This document shows positions 47,625-58,317 of a DNA stretch of 64,000 nucleotides, piece by piece. Position numbers and translations under genes: made by a program. The notes beneath the pieces are model-generated. The model worked only from the letters and a program-made list of their open reading frames with translations. It made no database searches and was not told where the DNA came from. This DNA is from Paenibacillus ihumii (lineage in GTDB: Bacteria > Bacillota > Bacilli > Paenibacillales > Paenibacillaceae). Every line of letters starts with the position of its first letter. Position 1 is the first letter of the stretch. The stretch spans positions 1,240,117 through 1,304,116 of the forward strand of contig NZ_LN884299.1 of the NCBI RefSeq assembly GCF_001403875.1, read 5' to 3'.

Positions 47625-47995
47625 TGAAGCCCGCACCGAAATGGAGCGACACTTTCCGCTATGCGGCGGAAGGAATTGTATCGGCGCTGAAGTCGGAGCG
47701 GAACATGAAGATACACTTGCTGGCCGCGATCATTGTACTGCTGGCCGCTGCGTACTTTCGCCTTCCGGTGCGTGACGTTGCCTTGCTTCTTATCGTTATT
47801 GGCCTCGTCATCGCAGCCGAGCTGGTGAATACCGCGCTGGAAGCCGTGGTGGATCTCGTCTCTCCCGAATGGCATCCGCTTGCCAAGGCGGCGAAGGATG
47901 CGGCTGCCGGCGCCGTGCTCGTCACGGCGATCATTGCCGCCTGCGTCGGCGGCCTGCTGTTCTATGAGCCGGTTATGGCTAGCTTTGGGCTGTAG
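47624..47995 (+). CDS. dgkA: Diacylglycerol/undecaprenol kinase
   Basis: 123 aa integral membrane kinase with three hydrophobic helices. Family motifs: EGIVSALKSERNMKIHLLAA near the N-terminus and AAELVNTALEAVVDLVS with the catalytic Glu. In Gram-positive bacteria this family phosphorylates undecaprenol for cell-wall lipid-carrier recycling. The ATG shares one base with the ybeY stop. Confidence 0.93.
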   Translation: MKPAPKWSDTFRYAAEGIVSALKSERNMKIHLLAAIIVLLAAAYFRLPVRDVALLLIVIGLVIAAELVNTALEAVVDLVSPEWHPLAKAAKDAAAGAVLVTAIIAACVGGLLFYEPVMASFGL

Positions 47996-48064
47996 CGGGT
48001 TACTTCCAGCGCCTGGACTTGCGCCCGGGTGCCTGCAACTATATTGCCTGAGGAGATGACGTCA

Positions 48065-48469
48065 ATGGATCACAAGAGCTTGCTGTTAGAAGCGATTAAA
48101 GCGCGGGCTGCTGCCTATACGCCGTATTCCGGCTTTGCTGTCGGCGCCGCGCTGCTGGATGCGGACGGGCATGTCCACCATGGCTGCAATATTGAGAACG
48201 CGGCTTATGGGCCGACGAATTGCGCTGAGCGAACCGCGTTGTTCCGCGCCGTGGCCGACGGACTTGCTCCAGGAAGCTTCAAGGCGCTGGCCGTTATCGG
48301 CGATACAGAAGGGCCCATCGCGCCCTGCGGCGTATGCCGTCAGGTCATGCTGGAGCTGTGCAGCCCGGACATGCCGGTCATTCTTGGCAGCATGCAAGGC
48401 GCTGTCCGGGAGACAACGGTAGCGGAGCTGCTGCCTTATGCCTTCGGTCCTGCGGATTTGCAGAAATAA
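48065..48469 (+). CDS. cdd: Cytidine deaminase
   Basis: 134 aa homotetrameric-type enzyme converting cytidine and deoxycytidine to uridine forms. Zinc site CAE (Cys53, Glu55) and PCGVC (Cys88, Cys91). Start ATG 48065, with GAGGAG upstream; in-frame ATG 48056 is possible but too close to that site. Lies between dgkA and era, as in B. subtilis. Confidence 0.95.
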   Translation: MDHKSLLLEAIKARAAAYTPYSGFAVGAALLDADGHVHHGCNIENAAYGPTNCAERTALFRAVADGLAPGSFKALAVIGDTEGPIAPCGVCRQVMLELCSPDMPVILGSMQGAVRETTVAELLPYAFGPADLQK

Positions 48470-48506
48470 TAGCACCGTTACGCACGAACAGAAAGGACTA
48501 GACAAA

Positions 48507-49409
48507 ATGGCAAAAACCAAATTCAAATCCGGGTTTGTGGCGATCGTTGGCAGGCCGAATGTCGGCAAGTCGACGCTGATGAACCATATCATCGGGCAGA
48601 AAATCGCAATCATGTCCGATAAGCCGCAAACGACGCGGAACAAAATACATGGCGTGTACACGACGGAAGAAATGCAGATCGTGTTTCTGGATACCCCGGG
48701 CATCCATAAGCGCCAATCCAAGCTCGGGGATTTCATGAATAACACGGCTTTGAACACGCTAGGCGAAGTAGAGGCAGTGCTGTTCCTTATCGACGCTTCG
48801 GAGGGATTGGGCGGAGGCGACAGATTCATCATCGAGCGGCTGAGAGAGGTTCGCACCCCGGTATTCCTGGTCATGAACAAGATCGACCGGATCGAGCCGG
48901 AGAAGCTGCTGCCGCTGATCGAGCAGTACCGGGAGCTCTATGACTTCGCGGAGATCGTGCCGATTTCCGCTATGCTCGGCAACAATGTCAACACATTGCT
49001 GGAGCAAATCGGCAAATATTTGCCGGAGGGACCGCAGTATTATCCTGAGGATCAGATTACGGACCATCCGGAGCAATTCGTCTGCGCCGAGTTGATCCGC
49101 GAGAAAATCCTGCATTTAACCCGTGAGGAGGTCCCGCATTCCATTGCTGTGACGATCGAGGATATGCGGGTCGAGGATAACGGGGTCGTCTATATTTCAG
49201 CCGTTATTTTCGTTGAGCGGGATTCCCAGAAAGGGATCATCATCGGCAAGCAAGGCGCGCTGCTTAAGGAAGTCGGAAAGCTGGCCAGGCAGGATATTCA
49301 GAACCTGCTCGGCTCGAAGATTTTTCTTGAGCTATGGGTTAAAGTGAAGAAGGACTGGCGCAATCAGGAGCGGATCCTGAAGGATCTCGGGTTTCACCGG
49401 GACGCTTAG
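48507..49409 (+). CDS. era: GTPase Era
   Basis: Ribosome-assembly GTPase binding the 3' end of 16S rRNA. 300 aa. G1 GRPNVGKST near residue 15, G3 DTPGIH, G4 NKID, and a C-terminal KH domain ([21 protein letters not shown]). Start ATG 48507, with GAAAGGA upstream. Upstream cdd and downstream yqzL-recO keep the Bacillus order. Confidence 0.97.
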   Translation: MAKTKFKSGFVAIVGRPNVGKSTLMNHIIGQKIAIMSDKPQTTRNKIHGVYTTEEMQIVFLDTPGIHKRQSKLGDFMNNTALNTLGEVEAVLFLIDASEGLGGGDRFIIERLREVRTPVFLVMNKIDRIEPEKLLPLIEQYRELYDFAEIVPISAMLGNNVNTLLEQIGKYLPEGPQYYPEDQITDHPEQFVCAELIREKILHLTREEVPHSIAVTIEDMRVEDNGVVYISAVIFVERDSQKGIIIGKQGALLKEVGKLARQDIQNLLGSKIFLELWVKVKKDWRNQERILKDLGFHRDA

Positions 49410-49591
49410 GAATACCCGGCCCGGCCTGCAGCGGGGTGGTGCAGCTCTATCCGGCACTCACCCGTTTTGCGGCATTTCTCCTTTTTTGCTCGTTATACGA
49501 TGGCAGGAATTTCATCACATACTCCAGGCTGGCTGAGAACATCCTATTCTTCAAAGACGCAGCTTCATTTCCGAAGAAAGGATGAATACGA

Positions 49592-49741
49592 TTGCGAGAT
49601 TTTTCGTGGAAGTACTTTTCGATGACTGGAGATGTCGATGCTTATATGCTGTACAAGGAAGCGTGCAGCAATTGTGAAGAGGAGGCCGCGGCTGCTGAGG
49701 AGCTGGAGGCTGCGGAGGACGTGGACAACGCTCCGCTGTAA
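49592..49741 (+). CDS. yqzL: YqzL-like small protein
   Basis: 49 aa from TTG 49592, preceded by GAAAGGATG. MRDFSWKYFSMTGDVDAYMLYKE matches the pattern of B. subtilis YqzL (WDLFKLTGNIETYLLFKE), a short protein of unknown function encoded between era and recO. The C-terminal half is Glu/Ala-rich and contains a Cys pair (CSNC). The recO start follows 21 bases later. Confidence 0.85.
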   Translation: MRDFSWKYFSMTGDVDAYMLYKEACSNCEEEAAAAEELEAAEDVDNAPL

Positions 49742-49762
49742 CATTACGCTTGGGGGAGAGAC

Positions 49763-50512
49763 ATGCTATACAGGGTGGAAGGGATCGTCATCCGCAGCAT
49801 GGATTATGGCGAGGGAAACAAGATCATTACGCTGTGCACGGCCACGCATGGCAAGATTGGGGTTCTCGTTCGCGGGGCCAAGAAGGTCAAGAGTCGACAT
49901 GCTGCTCTGACCCAGCCGTTTACTTATGGTGAATATACGTTCTATAGGCAGAAGGAAGGCCTCGGAACTCTTAACCAAGGTGAGATTATAGAATCTCACT
50001 TTTCTTTACGTGAAGATTTATATTTGGCTGCCTACGCCTCCTATGCCTGTGAGCTTCTAGACCGGACGCTGCAGGACGAGGAGGTCGGCAGCTTCTGGTT
50101 CAACCAGCTCAAGGCCTGTCTGGACGGCTTGTCTGCAGGCAAGTCTCCGGAGATTGTCATCCATCTGTTCGAGATGAAAATACTTCAGGCGGCCGGATAC
50201 GGACCCGTCTTTGAGGCATGCCTGTCATGCGGCCGGCAGGACGATACGCATTTTATCAGCCCGCGCCTTGGCGGGAGGCTGTGCCGGAGCTGCAGGCACC
50301 ATGACCCGGCTGCAATGGCTGTGGCGCCGGGTACATTCAAGCTGTTGTCCCTGTTTGAGCGAATGGATCTTCGCCGCCTTGGCAATGTTGAGGTGAGAGA
50401 CGTGACGAAAGCCGAGCTGAAAAAGGTCATGCGCGCCTTCATCGATATGCAGCTGGGACTGCAGCTCAAATCGAGGAATTTCCTTGACCAGCTGGACAAA
50501 TATGAAATTTGA
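49763..50512 (+). CDS. recO: DNA repair protein RecO
   Basis: 249 aa recombination mediator that helps load RecA with RecF/RecR. N-terminal OB fold (MLYRVEGIVIRSMDYGEGNKIITL), helical middle, and a C-terminal zinc motif CLSCG...CRSC at about residues 152-177. RBS GGGGGAG. Its TGA stop overlaps the -35 of the glyQS promoter. Confidence 0.96.
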   Translation: MLYRVEGIVIRSMDYGEGNKIITLCTATHGKIGVLVRGAKKVKSRHAALTQPFTYGEYTFYRQKEGLGTLNQGEIIESHFSLREDLYLAAYASYACELLDRTLQDEEVGSFWFNQLKACLDGLSAGKSPEIVIHLFEMKILQAAGYGPVFEACLSCGRQDDTHFISPRLGGRLCRSCRHHDPAAMAVAPGTFKLLSLFERMDLRRLGNVEVRDVTKAELKKVMRAFIDMQLGLQLKSRNFLDQLDKYEI

Positions 50513-50538
50513 CTTTATATTCATTATTCATGTATTAT
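50509..50538 (+). promoter_or_regulatory. Promoter of the glyQS operon
   Basis: TTGACT (50509-50514), 18-base spacer, TATTAT (50533-50538); overlaps the end of recO. Confidence 0.7.
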
Positions 50539-50544
50539 AGTAAG

Positions 50545-50820
50545 GATTTCTCTTATTAGAGACTCGTGCGTTGAACGGGAATAGTAATGTGTTCTTCAAA
50601 CCGGATTAGCGAGTCGGGGATGGTGGAAGCCCGAGCCGGAGAGACCCATGAAATGGCGGCCCTGGAGCACGGAAACGATCGTGAAAAAGCGGATTTTGCA
50701 CAAGCGGCATAAGCACCAAGGCTGCTGTTTTGCAAATCAAGTAGGGTGGAACCGCGGGAAGCTAGCAGCTCTCGTCCCTACGTCTGAACAGCAGGCGTAG
50801 GTGGCGGGAGCTTTTTGCAC
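50545..50820 (+). promoter_or_regulatory. Glycine T-box riboswitch
   Basis: tRNA-sensing leader of glyQ. The stem I apical part GCGAGTCGGGGATGGTGGAAG (50609-50629) is recognisable. A pair of GGC codons (50655-50660) lies where the specifier is expected, consistent with tRNA-Gly(GCC). The T-box core AGGGTGGAACCGCGGG is at 50743-50758. Uncharged tRNA-Gly should stabilise the antiterminator and allow glyQS expression. Confidence 0.92.
50767..50816 (+). terminator. T-box terminator
   Basis: Long stem from AGCTCTCGTC..CTACG to CGTAG..GGCGGGAGCT followed by TTTTTG; competes with the antiterminator. Confidence 0.85.
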
Positions 50821-50870
50821 GTCATTTTAACGCCGGCTGGACACGAATAAGTGTGAAGGAGTTGTAATCG

Positions 50871-51758
50871 ATGAATTTTCAGCAAATGATTCTAACGCTG
50901 CAGCAGTTCTGGGCGGAGCAGAATTGCATCGTTGTGCAGCCGTATGATGTGGAGAAGGGGGCCGGAACGCTCAACCCGATGACCTTCTTGCGTTCGATCG
51001 GGCCGGAGCCATGGAACGTCGCTTATGTGGAACCCTCCCGCAGACCGGCGGACGGCCGTTATGGCGAAAATCCAAACCGTCTGTACCAGCATCACCAGTT
51101 CCAGGTAATTTTGAAGCCGTCCCCTGACAATATTCAGGAAATTTACCTGGAGAGCTTGAAGCGGCTGGGCATCAATCCGCTCGAGCACGATATCCGCTTT
51201 GTTGAGGATAACTGGGAGCATCCGGGGCTCGGCGCCTGGGGGCTTGGCTGGGAAGTGTGGCTTGACGGGATGGAAATTACGCAATTTACGTATTTCCAGC
51301 AGGTCGGCGGCATCGAGACGAATCCGGTCGCCGTTGAAATTACTTACGGGATGGAGCGGCTCGCGTCTTACATTCAGGAGAAAGAGAATGTGTTCGATCT
51401 GGAGTGGGTTAACGGAACGACCTATGGCGATGTATTCCATCAGCCAGAGTACGAGCACTCGAAGTATACATTCGAGACTTCTGACGTAAAAATGCTGTTT
51501 ACTTTATTTAATATGTACGAGCAGGAAGCGTCCAAAGCGATGGACCAGCATCTCGTATTTCCCGCCTATGATTATGTCCTGAAATGCTCGCATACGTTCA
51601 ATCTGCTTGACGCCCGTGGGGCGATCAGCGTAACGGAGCGCACCGGATACATTACGCGGGTGCGGAATTTAGCCCGTCATGTGGCGGCGACGTATTTAGA
51701 GGAGCGGGAGAAGCTTGGATTCCCGATGCTGAAGAAAGGGGGCGAGATCCATGGCTAA
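50871..51758 (+). CDS. glyQ: Glycyl-tRNA synthetase alpha subunit
   Basis: 295 aa catalytic subunit of the bacterial (alpha-beta)2 glycyl-tRNA synthetase. Class II motifs: [29 protein letters not shown] and [29 protein letters not shown]. Regulated by the T-box upstream; overlaps glyS by 8 bases. Confidence 0.97.
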   Translation: MNFQQMILTLQQFWAEQNCIVVQPYDVEKGAGTLNPMTFLRSIGPEPWNVAYVEPSRRPADGRYGENPNRLYQHHQFQVILKPSPDNIQEIYLESLKRLGINPLEHDIRFVEDNWEHPGLGAWGLGWEVWLDGMEITQFTYFQQVGGIETNPVAVEITYGMERLASYIQEKENVFDLEWVNGTTYGDVFHQPEYEHSKYTFETSDVKMLFTLFNMYEQEASKAMDQHLVFPAYDYVLKCSHTFNLLDARGAISVTERTGYITRVRNLARHVAATYLEEREKLGFPMLKKGGEIHG

Positions 51759-53829
51759 AGATTTGTTATTCGAAATCGGGCTTGAGGAAATGCCGGCCCG
51801 TTTTATTCGCAGCGCTATGGAGCAGTTGAAGGAGCGGACGGTGAAATGGCTCGATGAGCAGCTGATCCGGCATGGAGACGTTCACGTCTATGCGACGCCT
51901 CGCCGTCTTGCAGTCCTTGTTAAAGAGGTTGCTGAGAAGCAGGAGGACGTTCATGAAGAGGTGAAGGGGCCTTCGCGTAAAATCGCTCTGGACGAAAATG
52001 GACAATGGAGCAAGGCTGCATTGGGCTTTGCCCGCAGCCAAGGCGCTGATCCGGAGCAGTTCACCTTTAAAGAACTCGGGGGCACGGAGTATGTCTATGT
52101 AAGCAAAAGCCGCATCGGCGTAGAAACATCCTCGATCGTAGCCGGAGGCCTGCTGGATATTCTTCATGCGATGAGTTTCCCGAAAAATATGCGCTGGGGC
52201 AGCTACGATTTTAAATTCGTCCGGCCGATCCGCTGGATTGTCGCCCTGCTCGGCAGCGAGATTATCGATATTGAAATTGCGGGCGTGAAATCCGGGAACG
52301 TGACGCGCGGACATCGCTTTCTCGGCGGAGAGATCGCGATCGATCAGCCGTCCGACTATGTGGAGGCGCTGCGCGCCGGGCATGTCATTGCCGACGTAAA
52401 TGAGCGGCAGGAAATGATTGTGAAGCAAATTAACGGCTTGGCCGAGGCACAGGGCTGGCATATTTCTGTGAAGGAGGATCTTCTGGAGGAGGTGCTGTTC
52501 CTCGTAGAGACGCCAACGGTGCTGTACGGGACGTTCGAGGAATCCTTCCTGCATATCCCGCAGGAGGTGCTGATCACTTCGATGCGCGAGCATCAGCGCT
52601 ATTTCCCGGTTCTGAATAGCCAGGGAGAGCTTCTTCCTTACTTCGTTACGGTGCGCAACGGCAATGCCGAGCATCTTGATGTGATCGCAAAAGGGAATGA
52701 GAAGGTGCTGCGGGCCCGGTTGTCGGATGCCAAGTTCTTTTATGAAGAGGATCAAAAGCTGGCGATCAAGGATGCCTTATCGAAGCTGGAGAGCATCGTC
52801 TTTCACGAGGAGCTGGGAACGGTCGGCGATAAGGTGCGCCGGATTCGGCGGAATGCCGAGAAGCTGGCCGCTGTTCTTCAAGCGGACGCGAGCACGGCCG
52901 AAGCGGTCAATCGTACTGCAGAAATTTGCAAGTTCGACCTCGTTACCCAAATGGTATATGAGTTCCCTGAGCTGCAGGGTGTGATGGGCGAGGACTATGC
53001 CCGCAAAGCGGGAGAGCCTGAGGCTGTAGCCAAAGCGATTTTCGAGCATTACCAGCCAAGATTTGCCGGAGATGCCGCTCCCGGCTCCGCCGTGGGCTCT
53101 ATTGTCAGCATTGCCGATAAAATCGATACGATCGCAGGCTGCTTCTCCATCGGCATCGTTCCGACGGGATCGCAGGATCCGTACGGGCTTCGCCGCCAGG
53201 CGGCCGGAATCGTACAGATCATCCTGGAGCATAAGCTCTCGCTCGCGCTCCCGGTACTGTTCGATATCGCTCTGGAGACACATGAGCATTTCCATGAGCT
53301 AAAGCGAACCAAGGACGAGATTCTGAAGGATCTTGCCGATTTCTTTGGCCTCCGCATCAAGAAGACCTTGTCAGACCTCGTACGCTACGACGTCGTGGAT
53401 GCCGTCATCTCCGCAGGGTACGATGATGTTGTATCCGTTATAGCTAGAGGAGAGACATTGATGGCGGCGGTAAGCGGTCAGAGCGATTTCAAGACGACGG
53501 TCGAATCGTTTGGCCGCGTCAGCAATCTGGCGGCTAAGGCTTCCGGAGAGAAGGTGCGCTCGGATCTGTTGAATGAGCCGGAGGAATCCCAGCTATACGA
53601 AGCCTGGAAGGCAGTCACAGCAGATTACCGCGAGGCCGTGGAGAAGCGGGATGCAGGCAGGGCGCTGGAGCTGATTTCCAGCCTGAAGAACAGCATTACT
53701 CTATTCTTCGACCAAGTCATGGTTATGGCTGAGGATGAAGCCATTCGTACTAACCGACTGGCCCTGCTTAAAGCGATTGATGAAGACCTGAAAATTTTTG
53801 CCGATTTCAGCAAGCTCGTTTGGGCATAA
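51751..53829 (+). CDS. glyS: Glycyl-tRNA synthetase beta subunit
   Basis: 692 aa tRNA-binding subunit. It starts [19 protein letters not shown], with [10 protein letters not shown] and GTVGDKV in the middle region and [18 protein letters not shown] near residue 470. The C-terminal anticodon-binding DALR-like domain ends with FADFSKLV. Overlaps glyQ, so translation is probably coupled. Confidence 0.97.
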   Translation: MAKDLLFEIGLEEMPARFIRSAMEQLKERTVKWLDEQLIRHGDVHVYATPRRLAVLVKEVAEKQEDVHEEVKGPSRKIALDENGQWSKAALGFARSQGADPEQFTFKELGGTEYVYVSKSRIGVETSSIVAGGLLDILHAMSFPKNMRWGSYDFKFVRPIRWIVALLGSEIIDIEIAGVKSGNVTRGHRFLGGEIAIDQPSDYVEALRAGHVIADVNERQEMIVKQINGLAEAQGWHISVKEDLLEEVLFLVETPTVLYGTFEESFLHIPQEVLITSMREHQRYFPVLNSQGELLPYFVTVRNGNAEHLDVIAKGNEKVLRARLSDAKFFYEEDQKLAIKDALSKLESIVFHEELGTVGDKVRRIRRNAEKLAAVLQADASTAEAVNRTAEICKFDLVTQMVYEFPELQGVMGEDYARKAGEPEAVAKAIFEHYQPRFAGDAAPGSAVGSIVSIADKIDTIAGCFSIGIVPTGSQDPYGLRRQAAGIVQIILEHKLSLALPVLFDIALETHEHFHELKRTKDEILKDLADFFGLRIKKTLSDLVRYDVVDAVISAGYDDVVSVIARGETLMAAVSGQSDFKTTVESFGRVSNLAAKASGEKVRSDLLNEPEESQLYEAWKAVTADYREAVEKRDAGRALELISSLKNSITLFFDQVMVMAEDEAIRTNRLALLKAIDEDLKIFADFSKLVWA

Positions 53830-53855
53830 TACCAAATAAAAAGGACCGGAGTCTG

Positions 53856-54317
53856 ATGAATCCACAAATTGTCGTTGACGGGGACTCCTGTCCCGTTAAA
53901 GCTGAGATTGTTAATATAGCTGCGCAGTTCGGAGTTGGCGTAACGATGGTATCCTCCTATGACCATGCGATCAAGCAGGTCTTGGGGGTTACCATTGTTC
54001 AGGTTGACCGCAGCCAGCAGAGCGCTGATTTGTACATTGCCAACCATATCGCGAGAAATGATGTTGTCATCACTCAGGATTATGGGCTGGCAGCCTTGGG
54101 TTTAGCCAAATCGTGTCGTATTTTGTCGCCCAGGGGCGAGGAATACCATCAGGGCAATATCGACTATCTGCTGGAGCGTCGTCACCATCATGCCAAGGCG
54201 CGTCGAGGCGGGCGTTATTTCAAAGGGCCGCGGCCCTTTACGGATGATGACCGCAAAAAGTTTATAGCTGCGTTGTCAAAAGTTTTGCGAGATATGCAGG
54301 AGAATGTACAATTTTAG
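53856..54317 (+). CDS. yqxD: UPF0178 (YaiI/YqxD) family protein
   Basis: 153 aa, NYN-like fold family of unknown function: IVVDGDSCPVKAEIVNIA at the N-terminus and VITQDYGLAALGL near residue 80. Clustered acidic residues suggest a metal-dependent nuclease-type site, though activity is unproven. Start ATG 53856, AAGGA upstream. B. subtilis yqxD is also directly before dnaG. The alternative glyS neighbour yqfL is absent. Confidence 0.9.
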   Translation: MNPQIVVDGDSCPVKAEIVNIAAQFGVGVTMVSSYDHAIKQVLGVTIVQVDRSQQSADLYIANHIARNDVVITQDYGLAALGLAKSCRILSPRGEEYHQGNIDYLLERRHHHAKARRGGRYFKGPRPFTDDDRKKFIAALSKVLRDMQENVQF

Positions 54318-54360
54318 CGAATTACTATTTACGTGTTATATAGAGATGAAGGTGGTTTGG

Positions 54361-56181
54361 ATGAGTACCGGGAGAAGCATTCCGGAGGAGATCATCGAGG
54401 CGGTCTTGCAGCAGCATGATATCGTCGATACGGTAGGCAAGCACGTTCATCTAACTAAGCAGGGCAAGTATATGAAAGGTCTATGCCCTTTTCATTCGGA
54501 GAAGACGCCGTCATTTACGGTGACGCCCGAACGGCAAATGTTCCACTGCTATGGCTGCGGCAAAGGCGGAAATGCCATCAGATTCAGGATGGAAATCGAA
54601 GGATTATCCTTCCCCGAAGCTGTCAGAGCCATGGCGGAGGAGGCGCATATCCCTTTTCAGGATGCAGCCTTTCGGCCAGGGGGCACCCCCGTAAGCCGGG
54701 AAATGGAACAATTACTGCAGGCCCACGAATGGTCTTCCAAGCTGTATCATTTTCTGCTGAAAAATACAGAGCATGGCAAACCGGCCATGGACTACTTGAA
54801 GTCAAGGGGGTTTAGCGATAAGGCTATCGACACATTCCAAATCGGTTACGCCCCGGCACGCTGGGATACGCTGGTGCAGTTTCTGGAGAAGCGGTCCTTT
54901 GATCTCAGCGAGATGGAGAAAGGCGGTTTACTGTCGTCCAAGCAGGACGGATCAGGATTTGTTGACCGCTTTCGCGACAGGATCATTTTCCCGCTGCACA
55001 ATCGAAGCGGCAAAGTGATCGCTTTTGCAGGCCGTATTCTCGGTGAAGGCCAGCCCAAATATTTAAATTCCCCGGAGAGCAGGTTATTCACCAAGAGCCG
55101 AACGCTCTATAATCTTCACCAGGCCAAGACGGAAATTCGCAAGTCCCGTCAAATTGTATTATTTGAAGGTTACGGCGACGTCATCAGCGCTTGGGAGGCG
55201 GGAGTTCATAACGGAGTAGCGACGATGGGCACCGCGCTTACCGAGAGTCATGCCAGCATGATGAGGACGCTCGCGGACGAGATCATCGTCTGCTATGACG
55301 GCGACAATGCCGGACAGGCCGCAGCCTTGAAGAGCATTCCTATATTGGAGGCCGCAGGCTTCCAAATTAAAATTTCACTGCTCAGTGAAGGACTTGACCC
55401 TGATGAATTCATTCAAAAATACGGGGCCGAGAGATTCAGAATACAAGTCTTGGATGGCGCCGTTTCAGCGGTTAAATTTAAGCTTATATATCTGAAAAAA
55501 AACCATATACTGCTAGAAGAAGATGGAAAGGTCGCATACATCAAAGATGCTCTGGAAGTCATCGCGCCACTGCCTTCGCCGACAGAACGGGAGATTTATT
55601 TAAAGGAATTGTCTGCCGAGCTGCAGGTTTCATTCGATAGCTTGAAACAGGAATGCAACCAATTCCGCCAAGACATGCAAAAAAGGTCCTCCCATGGGGA
55701 TAATAACGCCAAAAGGTGGAATAATGTTAGGCATAAAAAAGGCAAGGCATCTATGCCTACTTTATTGCCTGCTTACCATGTCGCGGAACGGAGATTGTTA
55801 TCCTTTATGCTTCAGGACGAGGAAGTCGCCCGCTATGTAGGGGATCGTCTTGGAGACAGTTTTAACATCAATGATCATGCGGCGATTGCTGCTTATCTAT
55901 ACGCTTATTACGCAGGGGGGAAGGAGCCGGATGTCAGCCGGTTTATATCATCCTTGCAGGATGAACGGCTGGAGCAAGCCGTCACATCCATCGCGATGAT
56001 GGATACTCCGGAGGAATGGACGACTCAGGAGCTGGACGATTGCATCCGGGAAATTCAGCGGGTTCCGCTGCAGGCCCAAATCCAGCGTAAGAAGGAAGAA
56101 ATGGTTGCGGCGGAGCGTGCTGGAGATTTTCTGCGAGCGGCACAAATTGCAAGTGAGATTATAGCCCTAGAGAGACAATAG
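54361..56181 (+). CDS. dnaG: DNA primase
   Basis: 606 aa. The N-terminal zinc-binding domain has CPFH...CYGCG (about residues 41-65), followed by the RNA polymerase domain with Toprim motifs FEGYGDVISAWEAG and CYDGDNAGQAA. The C-terminal DnaB-interacting helical domain starts about residue 460. Start ATG 54361 after AAGGTGG; an upstream ATG at 54304 overlaps yqxD and is less likely. Forms the dnaG-sigA part of the macromolecular synthesis operon. Confidence 0.97.
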   Translation: MSTGRSIPEEIIEAVLQQHDIVDTVGKHVHLTKQGKYMKGLCPFHSEKTPSFTVTPERQMFHCYGCGKGGNAIRFRMEIEGLSFPEAVRAMAEEAHIPFQDAAFRPGGTPVSREMEQLLQAHEWSSKLYHFLLKNTEHGKPAMDYLKSRGFSDKAIDTFQIGYAPARWDTLVQFLEKRSFDLSEMEKGGLLSSKQDGSGFVDRFRDRIIFPLHNRSGKVIAFAGRILGEGQPKYLNSPESRLFTKSRTLYNLHQAKTEIRKSRQIVLFEGYGDVISAWEAGVHNGVATMGTALTESHASMMRTLADEIIVCYDGDNAGQAAALKSIPILEAAGFQIKISLLSEGLDPDEFIQKYGAERFRIQVLDGAVSAVKFKLIYLKKNHILLEEDGKVAYIKDALEVIAPLPSPTEREIYLKELSAELQVSFDSLKQECNQFRQDMQKRSSHGDNNAKRWNNVRHKKGKASMPTLLPAYHVAERRLLSFMLQDEEVARYVGDRLGDSFNINDHAAIAAYLYAYYAGGKEPDVSRFISSLQDERLEQAVTSIAMMDTPEEWTTQELDDCIREIQRVPLQAQIQRKKEEMVAAERAGDFLRAAQIASEIIALERQ

Positions 56182-56226
56182 CTGGAGGAATTTTTGCGGA
56201 TGTTTCTAGGGAGGAGGGAGTCAAGT

Positions 56227-57357
56227 ATGGCGAATGATCAGCATACGGAATCTGAAACGGAACTGACATTGGATCAGGTCAAAGATCAGCTGGTTGAAAT
56301 AGGCAAGAAAAGATCCTCGTTAACGTATAAAGAGATTATGGAGAAGCTTTCGCCTTTCGATCAGGATCCTGAGCAAATGGACGAGTTTTTCGAGCATTTG
56401 GGGGATTTGGGAATAGATGTTGTAAATGACAGCGATGACGAGCTCGGGCACCGCGGCGGTGATGAAGATGGCCGCGGCGACGGCGACGAATTCAGCTTTG
56501 ACGATGATTTGACATTGCCTCCCGGTATCAAAATCAACGATCCGGTGCGTATGTATTTGAAGGAAATCGGCAGGGTCCCCCTGTTGTCGGCCGATGATGA
56601 AATCGAATTGGCCAAGCGCATCGAGAATGGTGATGAGGAAGCGAAGCGCCGTCTGGCAGAAGCTAACCTCAGGCTCGTGGTTAGCATCGCGAAGCGTTAT
56701 GTTGGCCGCGGCATGCTTTTCCTGGATTTGATCCAAGAAGGAAATATGGGTCTGATCAAAGCAGTGGAGAAGTTCGACTTCAAGAAGGGCTTTAAATTCA
56801 GTACCTACGCAACATGGTGGATTCGCCAGGCTATTACGCGGGCCATCGCAGACCAAGCCCGTACAATCCGCATCCCGGTGCATATGGTCGAGACGATCAA
56901 TAAGCTGATTCGCGTCTCTCGCCAATTGCTTCAGGAGCTTGGGCGCGAACCGACGCCGGAAGAGATTGCAGCGGAGATGGAGCTCAGCGTAGAGAAGGTT
57001 CGCGAGATTATGAAGATAGCACAAGAGCCCGTTTCGCTGGAGACGCCGATCGGGGAAGAGGATGATTCCCATTTGGGTGATTTTATAGAGGACCAGGAGG
57101 CGCTGGCTCCTGCTGATGCCGCGGCTTACGAGCTGCTGAAGGAGCAGCTGGAGGACGTGCTGGATACGCTGACCGAGCGGGAAGAGAACGTTCTTCGCCT
57201 GCGTTTCGGCCTGGATGACGGCCGGACGAGAACGCTGGAGGAAGTCGGCAAAGTGTTTGGCGTTACGAGAGAGAGAATTCGCCAGATCGAAGCAAAGGCA
57301 CTGCGTAAGCTTCGCCATCCAAGCCGCAGTAAACGGTTAAAGGATTTCTTGGAATAG
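56227..57357 (+). CDS. sigA: RNA polymerase primary sigma factor SigA
   Basis: 376 aa housekeeping sigma-70 factor. Region 1.1 ([29 protein letters not shown]) and an acidic linker precede region 1.2 ([17 protein letters not shown]). Region 2 contains [29 protein letters not shown] and [18 protein letters not shown]; the region 4.2 HTH is near [28 protein letters not shown]. Start ATG 56227 with GGGAGGAGGGA. Followed by a terminator. Confidence 0.98.
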   Translation: MANDQHTESETELTLDQVKDQLVEIGKKRSSLTYKEIMEKLSPFDQDPEQMDEFFEHLGDLGIDVVNDSDDELGHRGGDEDGRGDGDEFSFDDDLTLPPGIKINDPVRMYLKEIGRVPLLSADDEIELAKRIENGDEEAKRRLAEANLRLVVSIAKRYVGRGMLFLDLIQEGNMGLIKAVEKFDFKKGFKFSTYATWWIRQAITRAIADQARTIRIPVHMVETINKLIRVSRQLLQELGREPTPEEIAAEMELSVEKVREIMKIAQEPVSLETPIGEEDDSHLGDFIEDQEALAPADAAAYELLKEQLEDVLDTLTEREENVLRLRFGLDDGRTRTLEEVGKVFGVTRERIRQIEAKALRKLRHPSRSKRLKDFLE

Positions 57358-57370
57358 GTCGTGCAACATT

Positions 57371-57404
57371 GGCCCTTCTGCAGCTGCAGAAAGGTCTTTT
57401 TTTT
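57371..57404 (+). terminator. sigA terminator
   Basis: Near-perfect palindrome CCTTCTGCAG/CTGCAGAAAGG, then TCTTTTTTTT. Confidence 0.85.
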
Positions 57405-57540
57405 CAGAAAACCCTTTAAGATTTACATTAGTTTTATTTTTTTCCTAGTTTTTCTTGTTGATTTTATTTTAGCTTTTTTCATGGCTCAATGCAAATGGAA
57501 AAGGTGCGGATTTTGTTGGATGGAGGGAGTGGATAGTCGG

Positions 57541-58317
57541 ATGAAATTGTCGTCAAGATTGCAGCATATTGCGGACAGATTGCTGCCGGGCTGCCGCTTT
57601 GCGGATATCGGCTCGGACCATGCGCTGCTGCCGGTATGGGCGGTCAAGCAGGGAGCCGCGGCATCCGCCGTCGCCGGAGAGGTTAACGAGGGCCCGCTGG
57701 AGGCAGCAAGAAGACAGGTGGCGGAAGCAGGGCTAAGTCGGTCGGTATCCGTCCGCAAGGGAGACGGTCTGGAGGTGATCGCTCCCGGAGAAGTAGACGT
57801 AATTACGATCGCGGGCATGGGCGGAGCCCTAATGACCTCGATATTGGAGGCGGGCAAAGACAAGCTTGCAGGCGTAAAGCGGCTGATTCTGCAGCCCAAC
57901 GTCGGGGAGGATTTCGTCAGACGCTGGCTGCTGGAGCAGGATTGGTATGTTTCGGATGAGGCGATCGTCGCGGAAGACGGAAAGATCTATGAGATTATCA
58001 CTGCGGATGCCGTGTCCGATGCCGCCAGGCTGAATGAGGAGCTGTACAAGGAAAGGCCGCTTCAAGGCCAGGAGGAGGCCGGGTGCAGCGCAGCGTTAAC
58101 GAAGGAATTGCTGCTCATGATGGGGCCGCGGTTAACTGCGCAGGCCTCCGGCGTGTTCCTGGATAAATGGAGCTCGGAAATTTCCAAGCTGGAGAAAATC
58201 CATCGTTCCATCGCAGGCTCCCAGCTGCCGGCCTCCCGGAGCAAGGAGCAGGAATTAAGCTTATTGATAAAGCAGCTTAAGGAGGTGCTGGCATGTTTGC
58301 CAAAGGTCAAACCGTAA
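57541..58317 (+). CDS. trmK: tRNA (adenine22-N1)-methyltransferase TrmK
   Basis: 258 aa SAM-dependent methyltransferase forming m1A22 in tRNA; equivalent to B. subtilis YqfN. Motif I FADIGSDHALLPVWAV, NEGPLEAARRQV and TIAGMGGALM are visible, and the C-terminal third is a coiled coil. Start ATG 57541 (MKLSSRLQHIADRL); GGAGGG at 57522 is 14 bases upstream, so GTG 57529 or ATG 57520 cannot be excluded. The next gene starts within its last codons. Confidence 0.92.
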   Translation: MKLSSRLQHIADRLLPGCRFADIGSDHALLPVWAVKQGAAASAVAGEVNEGPLEAARRQVAEAGLSRSVSVRKGDGLEVIAPGEVDVITIAGMGGALMTSILEAGKDKLAGVKRLILQPNVGEDFVRRWLLEQDWYVSDEAIVAEDGKIYEIITADAVSDAARLNEELYKERPLQGQEEAGCSAALTKELLLMMGPRLTAQASGVFLDKWSSEISKLEKIHRSIAGSQLPASRSKEQELSLLIKQLKEVLACLPKVKP